DNA of 64,000 nucleotides from Bacteroidota bacterium (GCA_018829205.1 JAHJUE010000035.1:124001-188000), one strand, 5' to 3'. Shown: positions 33,366-42,822, numbered from the stretch's first letter. The notes: a model not told the origin generated them from the sequence alone. Made by a program: numbers and translations.

Positions 33366-35354
33366 TCAATTCAAAATATTTGAACCGTTTAATTTATAAG
33401 GCATGGTAATTTTGAAAGTAGTTCCTTCTTCCAAAACACTATGTGCCTTTATATCACCCTTATGCATTTTAATTATACCGTATGTTATTGCCAGACCGAG
33501 TCCGGTCCCCTTTCCAATCTTTTTTGTCGTAAAAAACGGAGTGAATAATTTTTTAATATTCTCTTCAGGAATACCGCACCCGTTATCGCAGATTTCAATA
33601 ACTAAATTATTATCACCGTTATTAATGTTAATTGAAACCATTTTGTTTTTAGATTCTTCCAGAGCTTCGCAAGCATTATTAATTAAATTCAGGAATACTT
33701 GTTTTAACTGATCTTTATCGCCTTCGATAAATTTATTATTTGAATTATCGGCAATTTTTAAAACAACGCCTTCAAACGCAGGCTTATATTTTAATTCCTT
33801 TATAACATCATAAATTATGTCGGCAGGTTTTAATGTTGTTATTTTTAATTTACTTTGCCGTGCAAAATCAAGAAGGTTTGCAACAATAGATTTACATCTG
33901 TTCGCTTCTTCTATTATTAAGTTGAGATCTTCCTTTGTCTGCCTGTCAACCGACTTTTTCGATAGATCGTTTTTTAATATTGATGAATACATCATTATAG
34001 TGCCGAGGGGGTTGTTTATTTCGTGCGCTACGCCCGCGGCAAGCTGACCTACGGATGCAAGTTTCTCTGCATGATGAAGCTGTTCCTGAGCGTTTTTTAA
34101 TTCTGAATATGCTTTTTCAATTTTATCAATTAAAAAAGGCAGGCACATATCTTCTTCTGCAAGATCCTTAGCAATTGCAACTGCATAAGCTCTGCATGTA
34201 GGATATCCGCATGCACCGCAGTTTAATTCGTCTTTCTTTAAAATTTTGTTAGTACGTGCCAGAATTTCTTTTATCTTTTCTTCCGAAGGCATAGGTCTGC
34301 GCTGATTTTTCGGTGAAAAGTTTCTTTCAAGTTTTAAGTTACGGCTGTTATATAATTCACTTTTCCAAACGTTCTTATCAACGTTATGAATTTTCGCGTC
34401 TATATAATTTATTACTTTTTCCCTACGCGAATAATAATTTAAATCGGATTCAATCGCCGGTCCGTTAATACATCCTTCACAAAATAAAATATCTACAAAT
34501 TTAGATTTTATTTTATTTTTTGATATGTCTTGAATAATTTCTTCAACTTTTTCTTTTCCATCGACTACGATTACTTTTTTAGCCAGTACATCTCCGGGAA
34601 TATTAGCTGTCTTAAGCAGCCCTCCCGTTAAAGGAAAAGATTTGCCTAGGTTTGCCAAAGGAGCGTCAAACTCAACCTCATTAAAAGAGTTAATATCAAT
34701 TTCATTATCATGAAATATTTTATTCAACTCAGTGAATGTTAGTACCGCGTCAACGGCATCATTTACTTCATCATCGGTGTACTCACTTTTTTTGGCAACG
34801 CAAGGGCCAATAAATACTACCTTAGTAGTCTCACCCAGAGTTTCCTTTAAATATCTTCCCATTGCTATCATAGGGGACACAATAGGAGCGATATTAGGCA
34901 CCAGTTCAGTATAATATTTCTCGATATAATTATAAATTGCCGGGCAAGGAGAAGATATAATTGTTTTACCGTTTAACTTTTCGAATAATTCTTCGTACAA
35001 AGGACTTATTAAATCAGCGCCGAATGCAGCTTCCGTAACCCTGCTAAAACCGATAGATTTAAGAGCGGATGGAAGTTTTAAGTAATTATCAGGAAACGAA
35101 GCGGCAAATGAAGGCGCAACCATGGCCACTGCTTTGCCTGTAGGTATAAGATTTAATAAAACTTTATCTATGTCGCTTGAAATTTCTTTAGCGTGCTGTG
35201 AGCATACTTTTACACAATGACCGCAGCTTATACATCTTTCGGTAATTACAAATGCTTGTCCGTTTACGACACGAATAGCAGTCGCCGGGCATTCTCGAAT
35301 GCATGAAAAACATCTTTTACATTTCTGCCCAATTGTACTTACAATACCGGCCAT
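33366..35354 (-). CDS. Ferredoxin - hydrogenase H-cluster domain - histidine kinase fusion (putative H2/redox sensor)
   Basis: 662 residues in order: two 4Fe-4S ferredoxin motifs (Cys12/15/18/22, Cys41/44/47/51); a [FeFe]-hydrogenase-like domain (about 70-320) with loops SSPCPAI (Cys137), GPCVAKKSE (Cys185) and CEGCINGP (Cys292, Cys295); a further Fe-S motif CGACGYPTC...C (Cys379/382/387/404); then HisKA with His444 (GVAHEINNPLG) and HATPase (DNGCGIP, GTGLGLAI). All four H-cluster cubane cysteines have counterparts, but the proton-relay cysteine of TSCCP is Pro136, and the last pair is CxxC instead of CxxxC. This fits a sensory rather than turnover role, as known for HydS-type proteins. No transmembrane segment. 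Confidence 0.9.
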   Translation of the reverse strand: MAGIVSTIGQKCKRCFSCIRECPATAIRVVNGQAFVITERCISCGHCVKVCSQHAKEISSDIDKVLLNLIPTGKAVAMVAPSFAASFPDNYLKLPSALKSIGFSRVTEAAFGADLISPLYEELFEKLNGKTIISSPCPAIYNYIEKYYTELVPNIAPIVSPMIAMGRYLKETLGETTKVVFIGPCVAKKSEYTDDEVNDAVDAVLTFTELNKIFHDNEIDINSFNEVEFDAPLANLGKSFPLTGGLLKTANIPGDVLAKKVIVVDGKEKVEEIIQDISKNKIKSKFVDILFCEGCINGPAIESDLNYYSRREKVINYIDAKIHNVDKNVWKSELYNSRNLKLERNFSPKNQRRPMPSEEKIKEILARTNKILKKDELNCGACGYPTCRAYAVAIAKDLAEEDMCLPFLIDKIEKAYSELKNAQEQLHHAEKLASVGQLAAGVAHEINNPLGTIMMYSSILKNDLSKKSVDRQTKEDLNLIIEEANRCKSIVANLLDFARQSKLKITTLKPADIIYDVIKELKYKPAFEGVVLKIADNSNNKFIEGDKDQLKQVFLNLINNACEALEESKNKMVSININNGDNNLVIEICDNGCGIPEENIKKLFTPFFTTKKIGKGTGLGLAITYGIIKMHKGDIKAHSVLEEGTTFKITMPYKLNGSNILN

Positions 35355-35364
35355 TTAATACTTC

Positions 35365-37092
35365 TTATTTTTTCAATAATTCTTTTCTGTTCACATATGT
35401 CGTATGCAGAATATCATGCGCTTTATAACTGTTCGGCTCCCCGAAAAATTCGTTATAAATTTTCTTTACCGACTCATTTTCATGTGATCTTCTGTTTTTT
35501 GCGTTTTCATCTATTTCATAAAGCACCTTAACGCGCTTCATAACTTTTTCGGATTTTTGATGAATCGGCTGTCCGCCGCCGTTAATGCATCCGCCCGGAC
35601 ATGCCATAACTTCTATAAAATGGTATTCGGATTTCCCGCTTTCAATCTGATCAAGTACAATTCCCACATTCCCAATGCCGTTAACTACAGCAACCTTAAT
35701 ATCCGTTCCATTAATATTTATTGTACTTTCTTTTACACCCACATTACCGCGAATATCATTTAGTTGAAGATTTTCAAGTTCATTTCCGGTTAACTTAAAA
35801 TACGCAGTTCTCAATGCGGCTTCCATTACTCCGCCTGAAGTTCCGAATATAGCTGCCGCTCCTGTAGATTCACCTAGCGGGTTATCAAAACTGTCTTCAG
35901 GAAGATCATTAAAATCTATTCCCGCCATTTTGAATAATCTGACTAATTCTCTTGTAGTTAATACGGCATCAACATCCTGCATTTTATCATTCATTAATTC
36001 GGCTCTGTCGGATTCAAATTTTTTAACAGTACACGGCATTATTGAAACGACAAATATATCGGCAGGCGTTAATCCCATTTTTTTTGCATAATATGATTTT
36101 AAAACGGCGCCTTCCATTTCATGAGGTGATTTACAAGTGGACAAATGATCTAATAATTGAGGCCTGTTTTGTTCAATATATTTTACCCACCCAGGACAGC
36201 AGCTTGTAAACATAGGAAGTTTTCCGCCATTTTTAATTCTTCCAATTAGTTCTGTACCTTCTTCCATAATTGTTAAATCTGCCGCGAAATTTGTATCAAA
36301 GACTTTTTTAAAACCTAGTCTTCTTAAACCTGTAACTAATTGACCGGTAACATTAGTACCTAACGGTAAATTATATTCTTCGCCAATAGAAGCTCTTACC
36401 GCAGGGGCAATTTGCACTACCGTAAATTTATTTTTATCATTTAACGCCGATATAACTTCCTTGGAATGACTTTTTTCTCTTAATGCGGCAGTTGGACAAA
36501 CAAGTATACATTGTCCGCATAGTATGCAATCACTTACATTTAATCCCTTATTAAAAGGAGTCGTAACATTGCTGCTGAATCCTCTGTTAGTAAAGTCAAT
36601 TGCGCCAACTTTCTGAATTTCATTGCAAGTTCTTACGCATCTGCCGCATAAAATACATTTAGCAGGATCGCGTTCCATCGAAGCGCTTGAAATATCAATT
36701 GCGTGATCCTTTTTTTCGCCGACAAATCTATGTTCTCTTAATGAGTATTGTTCCGATAAATCCTGAAGCTCACAGTTTTTATTTCGTACGCATATAAGAC
36801 AATCGTCGGGATGATTTTCAACCAGTAATTCAACTATTGTTTTTCTTGCTTGTCTTACTCTTGGTGAATTAGTTTGTACTTTCATACCATCAGATACAGG
36901 ATAAGCGCAGCTGGGAGTTAATCCTCTCATTCCTTCTACTTCAACAACACAAATTCTGCACGCGCCGGTGGGGAATAAATCTTTCATGTGGCATAAAGTC
37001 GGGACATGAATACCAACCGATTTCGCCGCGTCAAGAATAGTCATGCCCTCTTCGGCTTTTACATTTATATTATTTATTTTTAGCTCAATCAT
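35365..37092 (-). CDS. hydA: [FeFe]-hydrogenase catalytic subunit HydA, set 2
   Basis: 575 residues: plant-type 2Fe-2S (Cys34, 45, 48, 62), His-ligated 4Fe-4S (His94, Cys98, 101, 107), two 4Fe-4S (Cys146/149/152/156 and 189/192/195/199), then an H-cluster domain with canonical TSCCPGW (Cys298, Cys299), MPCTVKKFE (Cys354) and EVMACPGGCINGGGQP (Cys498, Cys502). The layout is almost superimposable on clostridial CpI. The full motif set implies an active H2-evolving or -consuming enzyme. Gaps of 20 and 10 bases link it to hydB upstream and the sensor fusion downstream. Confidence 0.95.
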   Translation of the reverse strand: MIELKINNINVKAEEGMTILDAAKSVGIHVPTLCHMKDLFPTGACRICVVEVEGMRGLTPSCAYPVSDGMKVQTNSPRVRQARKTIVELLVENHPDDCLICVRNKNCELQDLSEQYSLREHRFVGEKKDHAIDISSASMERDPAKCILCGRCVRTCNEIQKVGAIDFTNRGFSSNVTTPFNKGLNVSDCILCGQCILVCPTAALREKSHSKEVISALNDKNKFTVVQIAPAVRASIGEEYNLPLGTNVTGQLVTGLRRLGFKKVFDTNFAADLTIMEEGTELIGRIKNGGKLPMFTSCCPGWVKYIEQNRPQLLDHLSTCKSPHEMEGAVLKSYYAKKMGLTPADIFVVSIMPCTVKKFESDRAELMNDKMQDVDAVLTTRELVRLFKMAGIDFNDLPEDSFDNPLGESTGAAAIFGTSGGVMEAALRTAYFKLTGNELENLQLNDIRGNVGVKESTININGTDIKVAVVNGIGNVGIVLDQIESGKSEYHFIEVMACPGGCINGGGQPIHQKSEKVMKRVKVLYEIDENAKNRRSHENESVKKIYNEFFGEPNSYKAHDILHTTYVNRKELLKK

Positions 37093-37112
37093 TTTTTCTC
37101 CGTAAGCAAAAT

Positions 37113-39089
37113 TTAATTAACAGAAATTGCGTTTTTTCTGCAGGCTTCATAACACATACCGCATTTAATACATTTATCTTCAATAATGTAATGCGCATGT
37201 TTCTTTTCGCCTAATATTGCGTTCACACCGCATTTCATTGAACAAAGTCCGCATCCGTTGCACAGTTCAGGATCAATTTTATATGTCAATAATTCTTTGC
37301 AAACTCCGGCCGGACAGTTTCTATCGTAAATATGTTCTTCATATTCAGTTCTGAAATATCTTAATCCTGACATAACAGGATTAGGCGCGCTTTGACCAAG
37401 TCCACACAGCGAAGTATCTCTAATAACGTTTCCCAATCTTTCCAAATACAGAACGCCTTTAAATCTTAATAGATCATCTTTTCCTTCACCGTTTTTCGAA
37501 TAATTTCTAGTAAGCCTTTCAATAATCTCAAGCATTCTTTTTGTACCTTCGCGGCAGGGCACGCATTTGCCGCATGATTCATTTTGAATAAATGTCAGAA
37601 AATATTTTGCGACGTCCACCATACATGTATCTTCATCCATTACAACAAATCCACCCGAGCCCATCATCGCGCCTACGGTTTTTAAGGATTCATAATCAAC
37701 AGGAGTATCCATAACACTTTTAGGCAAACAGCCTCCTGACGGTCCGCCGATCTGTACAGCTTTAAATTTTTTACCGTCAGGAATTCCACCGCCTATATTA
37801 AAAACTACTTCGCCTAGAGTAATTCCCATTGGCACTTCAACCAATCCGCTGTTTTCAATTTTACCGCTTAAAGCGAAAACTTTTGTGCCTTTGCTTGTTT
37901 CCGTTCCAATTGAAGAATACCATTTTGAACCTCTGTTGATAATTGCAGAAACATTAGCAAAGGTTTCAACATTATTGATTACCGTAGGTTTTGCCCAAAG
38001 CCCGGAAATTGAAGGATAAGGCGGCCTTGGTTTAGGCATACCTCTTTTCCCTTCAATAGAAGCAATCAAAGCTGTTTCTTCGCCGCATACAAAGGCTCCA
38101 GCGCCTTTTTTAATCTTCAGTTCAAAATTAAAACCGCTATTAAGAATATTTTTTCCGAGAAGTCCGTAATCATTACATTGTTTTATTGTTTTTTGTAATC
38201 GTGCAATTGCAAGCGGATATTCTGCCCGGCAGTAAATATAACCGTAAGAAGCTCCCATAGCATATGCGGCAATTATCATACCTTCAACAAGTTTAAATGG
38301 ATCACTTTCCAAAACCGATCGATCCATAAACGCGCCCGGATCCCCCTCATCGGCGTTACAGATCAGATATTTAATTTCCGATTTTTGATTATAGGCAAGC
38401 TCCCATTTTTTAGCGGCAGGAAAACCTCCGCCGCCTCTGCCTCTCAGTCCGGCATCCAATACTTCTTTTACTACTGTTTCGGGAGTCATTAAACGCAAAG
38501 CTTTATCAAGACCTTTAAACCCGCCGGCAGCAATGTATTCATCAATTGATTCCGGATTTATAATTCCGCAGTTTTCAAGTACTATACGCAATTGTTCTTT
38601 AAAAAACGGAATTTCATTTATATTGGTTACAACTTCATTTGTTTCACCATAAGTCGCGAATGCTTTTTTAACATAAATTTCTTTCTTTATCAATGTAGAT
38701 TTTAATAATTCATGAATATCTTTTACGCTTATTTGAGAATATATAATCCTGTCTTTTCCGGGAAGTTTTATATCAACAAAAGGTTCGAAAGTACCGAATC
38801 CAATTCCGCCTGTTTCAACTATTTGAGCGTCAATTTTTTGTATCTCTAATTCCTTAATAATCTCTTCTTTAATTTTATTCGCTCCGGAAGCCAAGCTGCT
38901 GGTATCCATACCGATAAATATTATAGGTTTTTCGTGAAGTTCATATTTAAGTCTTTTATTGAATTCATTAATTTCATTTTCCTGTCCGGGAGTAAGCGCT
39001 CCGTCGGTGCAGTGAGCTATGAATTCTTCTTTTGGCGATTCCGGAGTATGTAGTCCGTCTTTAAATTTTATATCTAAAAAAGATTTCAT
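37113..39089 (-). CDS. hydB: NuoF-like FMN/NADH subunit HydB, set 2 (long form)
   Basis: 658 residues: N-terminal thioredoxin-like domain (about 50-135), FMN loop GRGGGGFPAAKKW (217-229), NADH site NADEGDPGAFMDR, 4Fe-4S Cys506/509/512/562, and a C-terminal ferredoxin domain with Cys610/613/616/620 and Cys640/643/646/650. The layout is that of HydB in trimeric bifurcating hydrogenases. Oddly, the N-terminal thioredoxin-like domain has none of its four 2Fe-2S cysteines: the usual GTGC and TGCxGxC positions read GMDTSS and ETGGIGFG. It overlaps hydC by four bases. Confidence 0.93.
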   Translation of the reverse strand: MKSFLDIKFKDGLHTPESPKEEFIAHCTDGALTPGQENEINEFNKRLKYELHEKPIIFIGMDTSSLASGANKIKEEIIKELEIQKIDAQIVETGGIGFGTFEPFVDIKLPGKDRIIYSQISVKDIHELLKSTLIKKEIYVKKAFATYGETNEVVTNINEIPFFKEQLRIVLENCGIINPESIDEYIAAGGFKGLDKALRLMTPETVVKEVLDAGLRGRGGGGFPAAKKWELAYNQKSEIKYLICNADEGDPGAFMDRSVLESDPFKLVEGMIIAAYAMGASYGYIYCRAEYPLAIARLQKTIKQCNDYGLLGKNILNSGFNFELKIKKGAGAFVCGEETALIASIEGKRGMPKPRPPYPSISGLWAKPTVINNVETFANVSAIINRGSKWYSSIGTETSKGTKVFALSGKIENSGLVEVPMGITLGEVVFNIGGGIPDGKKFKAVQIGGPSGGCLPKSVMDTPVDYESLKTVGAMMGSGGFVVMDEDTCMVDVAKYFLTFIQNESCGKCVPCREGTKRMLEIIERLTRNYSKNGEGKDDLLRFKGVLYLERLGNVIRDTSLCGLGQSAPNPVMSGLRYFRTEYEEHIYDRNCPAGVCKELLTYKIDPELCNGCGLCSMKCGVNAILGEKKHAHYIIEDKCIKCGMCYEACRKNAISVN

Positions 39090-39580
39090 TCTGCGCTCTC
39101 TTCAATTTTTTCAAATGCATTTTCTTTTTTCATTTCGTTTTTATATTTCTTAATAATTTTCGGAATTTCTTTAACCGTAATTCTTCCGTAATATTCATCG
39201 TTTATATTTATTACAGGGGCAATACTGCAAGCGCCAATACACGCTACTGTTTCAATAGTAAATAGTTTATCGCGGGTAGTTTCGCCGGCTTTAATTTCAA
39301 GTTCCGCTTCAAGCGCCGTTAGAATATTAGCAGAGTTTTTAACGTGACAGGCTGTGCCGCGGCAGACTCTTATTACATTTTTGCCCAATGGTATTAAACG
39401 AAACTGATTATAGAATGTCGCAACTCCGTATACGCTGCACTGCGGAATGCCAACAAATTCAGATACTTCGCTTATTGCATTTTCGGGCAGATATCCGAAT
39501 TCATCCTGAATATCTTGAAGAATTGCGATTAAATTGCTTCTATCATTTTTAGGGTATTTTTCAAAAATATTATCGTGCAT
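39086..39580 (-). CDS. hydC: NuoE-like 2Fe-2S subunit HydC, set 2
   Basis: 164 residues with the helical N-terminus and thioredoxin-like 2Fe-2S fold (Cys73, Cys78, Cys114, Cys118 in VCRGTAC and ACIGAC), as in NuoE and HydC. An AAGGATAAG Shine-Dalgarno precedes ATG 39580. It is the first gene of the ten-gene operon, 32 bases downstream of a sigma-54-like element. A lysine/glutamate-rich tail follows the domain. Confidence 0.93.
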   Translation of the reverse strand: MHDNIFEKYPKNDRSNLIAILQDIQDEFGYLPENAISEVSEFVGIPQCSVYGVATFYNQFRLIPLGKNVIRVCRGTACHVKNSANILTALEAELEIKAGETTRDKLFTIETVACIGACSIAPVININDEYYGRITVKEIPKIIKKYKNEMKKENAFEKIEESAE

Positions 39581-39611
39581 TTCTTATCCTTATCATGATT
39601 TGTATATAAAA

Positions 39612-39627
39612 TTCAATTTATATGCCA
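39612..39627 (-). promoter_or_regulatory. Candidate sigma-54 promoter of hydrogenase operon
   Basis: Minus-strand TGGCATATAAATTGAA has the -24 GG and TTG of the -12 element at consensus spacing; the usual -12 GC is GA here. The predicted start would leave about 20 bases before the hydC ATG. Matches similar elements at 45152 and 55983. Not experimentally supported. Confidence 0.45.
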
Positions 39628-39844
39628 ATGTCTTTTATTAACTTAAAATTCTAATTCCAATCAATTATTAATTTATTTCCCTTTTTTGATTATATCTTTC
39701 CTAAGTGTAAGAAAATTGTTTGAAAATTAACTGTTTTCGAAGATTTTAATTGGATAACGGGACTCTAATTCTTTTTATTTTATTTATAAAATTTTTTAAC
39801 AGTTATTTTTTTCCGTAAGTTACAAATGTAATTTTTTGAGATAT

Positions 39845-40843
39845 ATGATTAATCAGAATAATTCCTTAAAGAAAAAAGCCGCATTAATTTCTATGATTGT
39901 CGGACTCGGAATGTTCGCGGCAAAAATCACAGCTTATTTGCTTACCGGATCCAGCGCAATTTTTTCTGACGCCGCCGAATCTGTTGTGCATGTTCTTGCT
40001 ACTGGAATGGCTTTATATAGTATAATCCTAAGCGCTAAACCAGCTGATAAATCACATTTATACGGTCACGGCAACATAGAATATTTTTCCGCAGGAGTTG
40101 AAGGATTGTTAATTGTACTTGCCGCTATGGTTATTATTTACAGTTCCGTATCAGATTTAATTACAGGATTTAGACCGGAAAAACTTGATATAGGAACAAT
40201 AATAGTCGGGATTGCGGGAGCGGTAAATTTATGGCTTGGACTGTATTTAATAAAAAAAGGAAAACAGACTAAATCGCTGGCTCTTGTTGCCGATGGAAAA
40301 CACGTACTAACTGATTCATATACAAGTATTGGCGTTGTAATAGGGTTGATACTCGTTCTAATAACCGGATTTTATATAATCGATCCGTTAATGGCAATTT
40401 TTGTAGCGTTAAATATTTTATATACGGGTTATAAACTAGTCCGCGAATCAATTGGCGGACTAATGAATGAAACAGACGAAGATACATTATCAGGAATTGT
40501 AGAGACTTTAAATTCCATTCGGAAAATTAGCTGGATTGATATTCATCACCTTAAATTTTGGAAATCAAGCAATAAAATATTTGTCGATTTTCACCTGATA
40601 CTTCCCTACTATTTTACAATTCAGCAATCGCATTTAGAAGAAAATTTCATTGAAGAATCATTTAACGAAAAATTAGGGGAAGCTCAGGTAAGAATTCATA
40701 TGGATTACTGCAGCACCAATTTGTGCAAATATTGTGATTATATTGATTGTACTGTTCGTCTTGAAGATAAATCAATAAATATAAATTGGGATCAGGAAAA
40801 AATGATCGGCGAGCCGGTTGTTGTAAGCGGACATATCACTTAA
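39845..40843 (+). CDS. Cation diffusion facilitator (CDF) transporter
   Basis: About 332 residues from ATG 39845; an in-frame TTG lies nine bases upstream. Six membrane helices occupy the first about 205 residues, then a cytosolic domain. CDF hallmarks include YGHGNIEYFSAGVEG and the helix-5 site HVLTDSYTSIG. In helix 2 the usual Asp-x3-Asp/His pattern reads SDAAESVVH, with Glu and His at the metal-ligand positions. The C-terminal region has a cysteine cluster (CSTNLCKYCDYIDC) that may bind metal. It exports a divalent cation such as Zn, Fe or Mn; which one is unclear. Confidence 0.9.
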   Translation: MINQNNSLKKKAALISMIVGLGMFAAKITAYLLTGSSAIFSDAAESVVHVLATGMALYSIILSAKPADKSHLYGHGNIEYFSAGVEGLLIVLAAMVIIYSSVSDLITGFRPEKLDIGTIIVGIAGAVNLWLGLYLIKKGKQTKSLALVADGKHVLTDSYTSIGVVIGLILVLITGFYIIDPLMAIFVALNILYTGYKLVRESIGGLMNETDEDTLSGIVETLNSIRKISWIDIHHLKFWKSSNKIFVDFHLILPYYFTIQQSHLEENFIEESFNEKLGEAQVRIHMDYCSTNLCKYCDYIDCTVRLEDKSININWDQEKMIGEPVVVSGHIT

Positions 40844-40933
40844 TTTCAAATTAATTCTTAACATGCAATTCTAATTTTTCCAATCAATTTTACTTATATT
40901 GTCACTCAATTTATAAATATTTTTGTGGGTTTA

Positions 40934-42820
40934 ATGTCGATTAATGTAAGTCCGGTTGTTTTAACAGCATCTGATCTTGAAGTTCATTTCGGCGAGCAGA
41001 TCATTTTAGATAAAGCATCTCTCTCAATTCATGAAGGCGACAGAATTGGTCTCGTTGGCAGAAACGGTGCGGGCAAGTCTACATTTCTGAAAATTATCTC
41101 GGGAATAATGCAGCAGGACAATGGCAGTATCGCTAAAAAGAAAGAATTAATTATTACTTCCCTCCCGCAGGAATTTATTTTAAATGACAATAAGAATGTA
41201 TTGGGCAATATTCTGGAAGGCGCAGATAATATTCTTTCGATAATAAAAGAATATGAAGATACACCATTTGAATCGCCAATTAAGCACGCACTTGAACAAA
41301 AAATATTAGAAATTGACGGCTGGAATTTAGAAAAGAACATCGATATTTTGTTAAAATCATTAAGCGCCCCGGATAAAGAAAGAGAAATTTATACCCTTTC
41401 AGGCGGTGAAAAAAGAAGAGTCGCATTATGCCGGGCGCTTATTTCCAAACCTGATCTTTTAATTCTTGACGAGCCGACAAATCACCTTGATACTGATTCG
41501 ATAGAATGGATAGAAAACTTTTTAGCTCAATATAAAGGCACTTGTATTTTTGTAACTCACGACCGTTATTTTCTTGATAGAATAGCAAACAGAATAGTTG
41601 AATTATCAAACGGAGTATTTTATTCACATCAAGGCAATTACACCGAATATTTAATTAATAAAGCCGAAAGACAGGCAATAAAAGAAGTAGAGGAAAATAA
41701 ACGTCAAAGTTTTTTAAAACGTGAATTAGAATGGGTGCGTCGTGGTCCAAGGGCAAGAAGAACAAAATCAAAAAGCAGACTTGATAATTTTTACGAATTA
41801 TCTGAACAGAAAAACGATGAAATTGAACTAGACGTTGAACTCATTATACCCACTCCAGAAAGATTAGGCAATAAGGTTCTCGAATTAAAAAACATTTCCG
41901 TACAGCTTAGCGGTAAAACATTAATTGACGGATTAAGTTTTATGTTTGAAGAAGGACGGAAACTCGGAATTGTAGGTCCGAACGGTTCCGGTAAAACTAC
42001 GCTTCTAAGAGCAATTCTTGGTGATATAAATCTTTTCGCAGGCAAAATTGATATTGGTGAAAAAACTTCTTTTAATTATGTGGATCAATCTAGATTAATT
42101 TTAAATGACAATGATACTGTTTTTAATGCGATAAGCGAAGGAAACGAATTTATAAGTTTCGGCAAACAGAAAATGAATGTTTATACATATCTGCGCCGGT
42201 TCCTTTTTACAGATGAAAGAATCAACACCTTGGTTGGGCGGCTTTCCGGCGGTGAAAGAAGCCGTGTTACATTAGCCCGCATTTTAAAAAACGGCGGCAA
42301 CTTTTTAATGCTGGATGAACCTACCAACGACCTTGATCTACCGACTTTAAGAATTTTAGAGGAAGCATTACTAAATTTTGAAGGATGCGTAATTGTAGTA
42401 AGTCACGACAGATATTTTTTAAATAGAATCTGTAATGGGATATTGTCTTTTGAGGGTAACGGAAATGTATATTTCAGCGAAGGCGATTACGATTATTACG
42501 CGGAAAAAAGAAAATCAAGAGTTAAAGAATCAGCTGAAGAACAGACAAAAATAAAAAAAGAAGATACTCGCAATAAAGATAAAACTAGAAAGCTTACTTG
42601 GAAGGAAAAGAAAGAGCTTGAGACTATTGAAGAAGATATTATAAAAGCCGAAGAAGAAGTAAAAAAAATAGAAAACATTTTTACTTCACCCGACTTTTAT
42701 GAAAAGTATGCTACACAAACAAACGAATTAAATAAAGAACTAGAATCGGCAAAGGATAAAGTTAAGAAGCTTTTTCTGCGATGGGAAGAACTTGAAGAAA
42801 TTAAAAACAGTTGTATATAA
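40934..42820 (+). CDS. uup: ABC-F family ATPase, Uup-like
   Basis: About 628 residues from ATG 40934; an in-frame GTG is nine bases upstream. Two ABC domains: GRNGAGKS, LSGGEKRRVALCRAL, LILDEPTNHLD; then GPNGSGKTTLL, LSGGERSRVTLARIL, FLMLDEPTNDLD. The linker holds LEWVRRGPRARRTKSKSR, characteristic of Uup, and a C-terminal coiled-coil (about 545-625) follows. No membrane domain. ABC-F proteins act on ribosomes or, for Uup, in DNA-intermediate handling. Two bases separate its stop from the convergent nudC stop. Confidence 0.93.
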   Translation: MSINVSPVVLTASDLEVHFGEQIILDKASLSIHEGDRIGLVGRNGAGKSTFLKIISGIMQQDNGSIAKKKELIITSLPQEFILNDNKNVLGNILEGADNILSIIKEYEDTPFESPIKHALEQKILEIDGWNLEKNIDILLKSLSAPDKEREIYTLSGGEKRRVALCRALISKPDLLILDEPTNHLDTDSIEWIENFLAQYKGTCIFVTHDRYFLDRIANRIVELSNGVFYSHQGNYTEYLINKAERQAIKEVEENKRQSFLKRELEWVRRGPRARRTKSKSRLDNFYELSEQKNDEIELDVELIIPTPERLGNKVLELKNISVQLSGKTLIDGLSFMFEEGRKLGIVGPNGSGKTTLLRAILGDINLFAGKIDIGEKTSFNYVDQSRLILNDNDTVFNAISEGNEFISFGKQKMNVYTYLRRFLFTDERINTLVGRLSGGERSRVTLARILKNGGNFLMLDEPTNDLDLPTLRILEEALLNFEGCVIVVSHDRYFLNRICNGILSFEGNGNVYFSEGDYDYYAEKRKSRVKESAEEQTKIKKEDTRNKDKTRKLTWKEKKELETIEEDIIKAEEEVKKIENIFTSPDFYEKYATQTNELNKELESAKDKVKKLFLRWEELEEIKNSCI

Positions 42821-42822
42821 AA

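Noticed and set aside
27374-39580. Fragment of respiratory complex I
   Set aside because: NuoE/NuoF-like subunits are present, but no membrane or NuoG/NuoBCD genes; partner subunits carry H-cluster motifs, so these are hydrogenase subunits.
27374-39580. Recent tandem duplication or assembly artefact producing two HydABC sets
   Set aside because: The paralogous subunits differ in length, domain content and many residues; set 1 HydB lacks two domains present in set 2.
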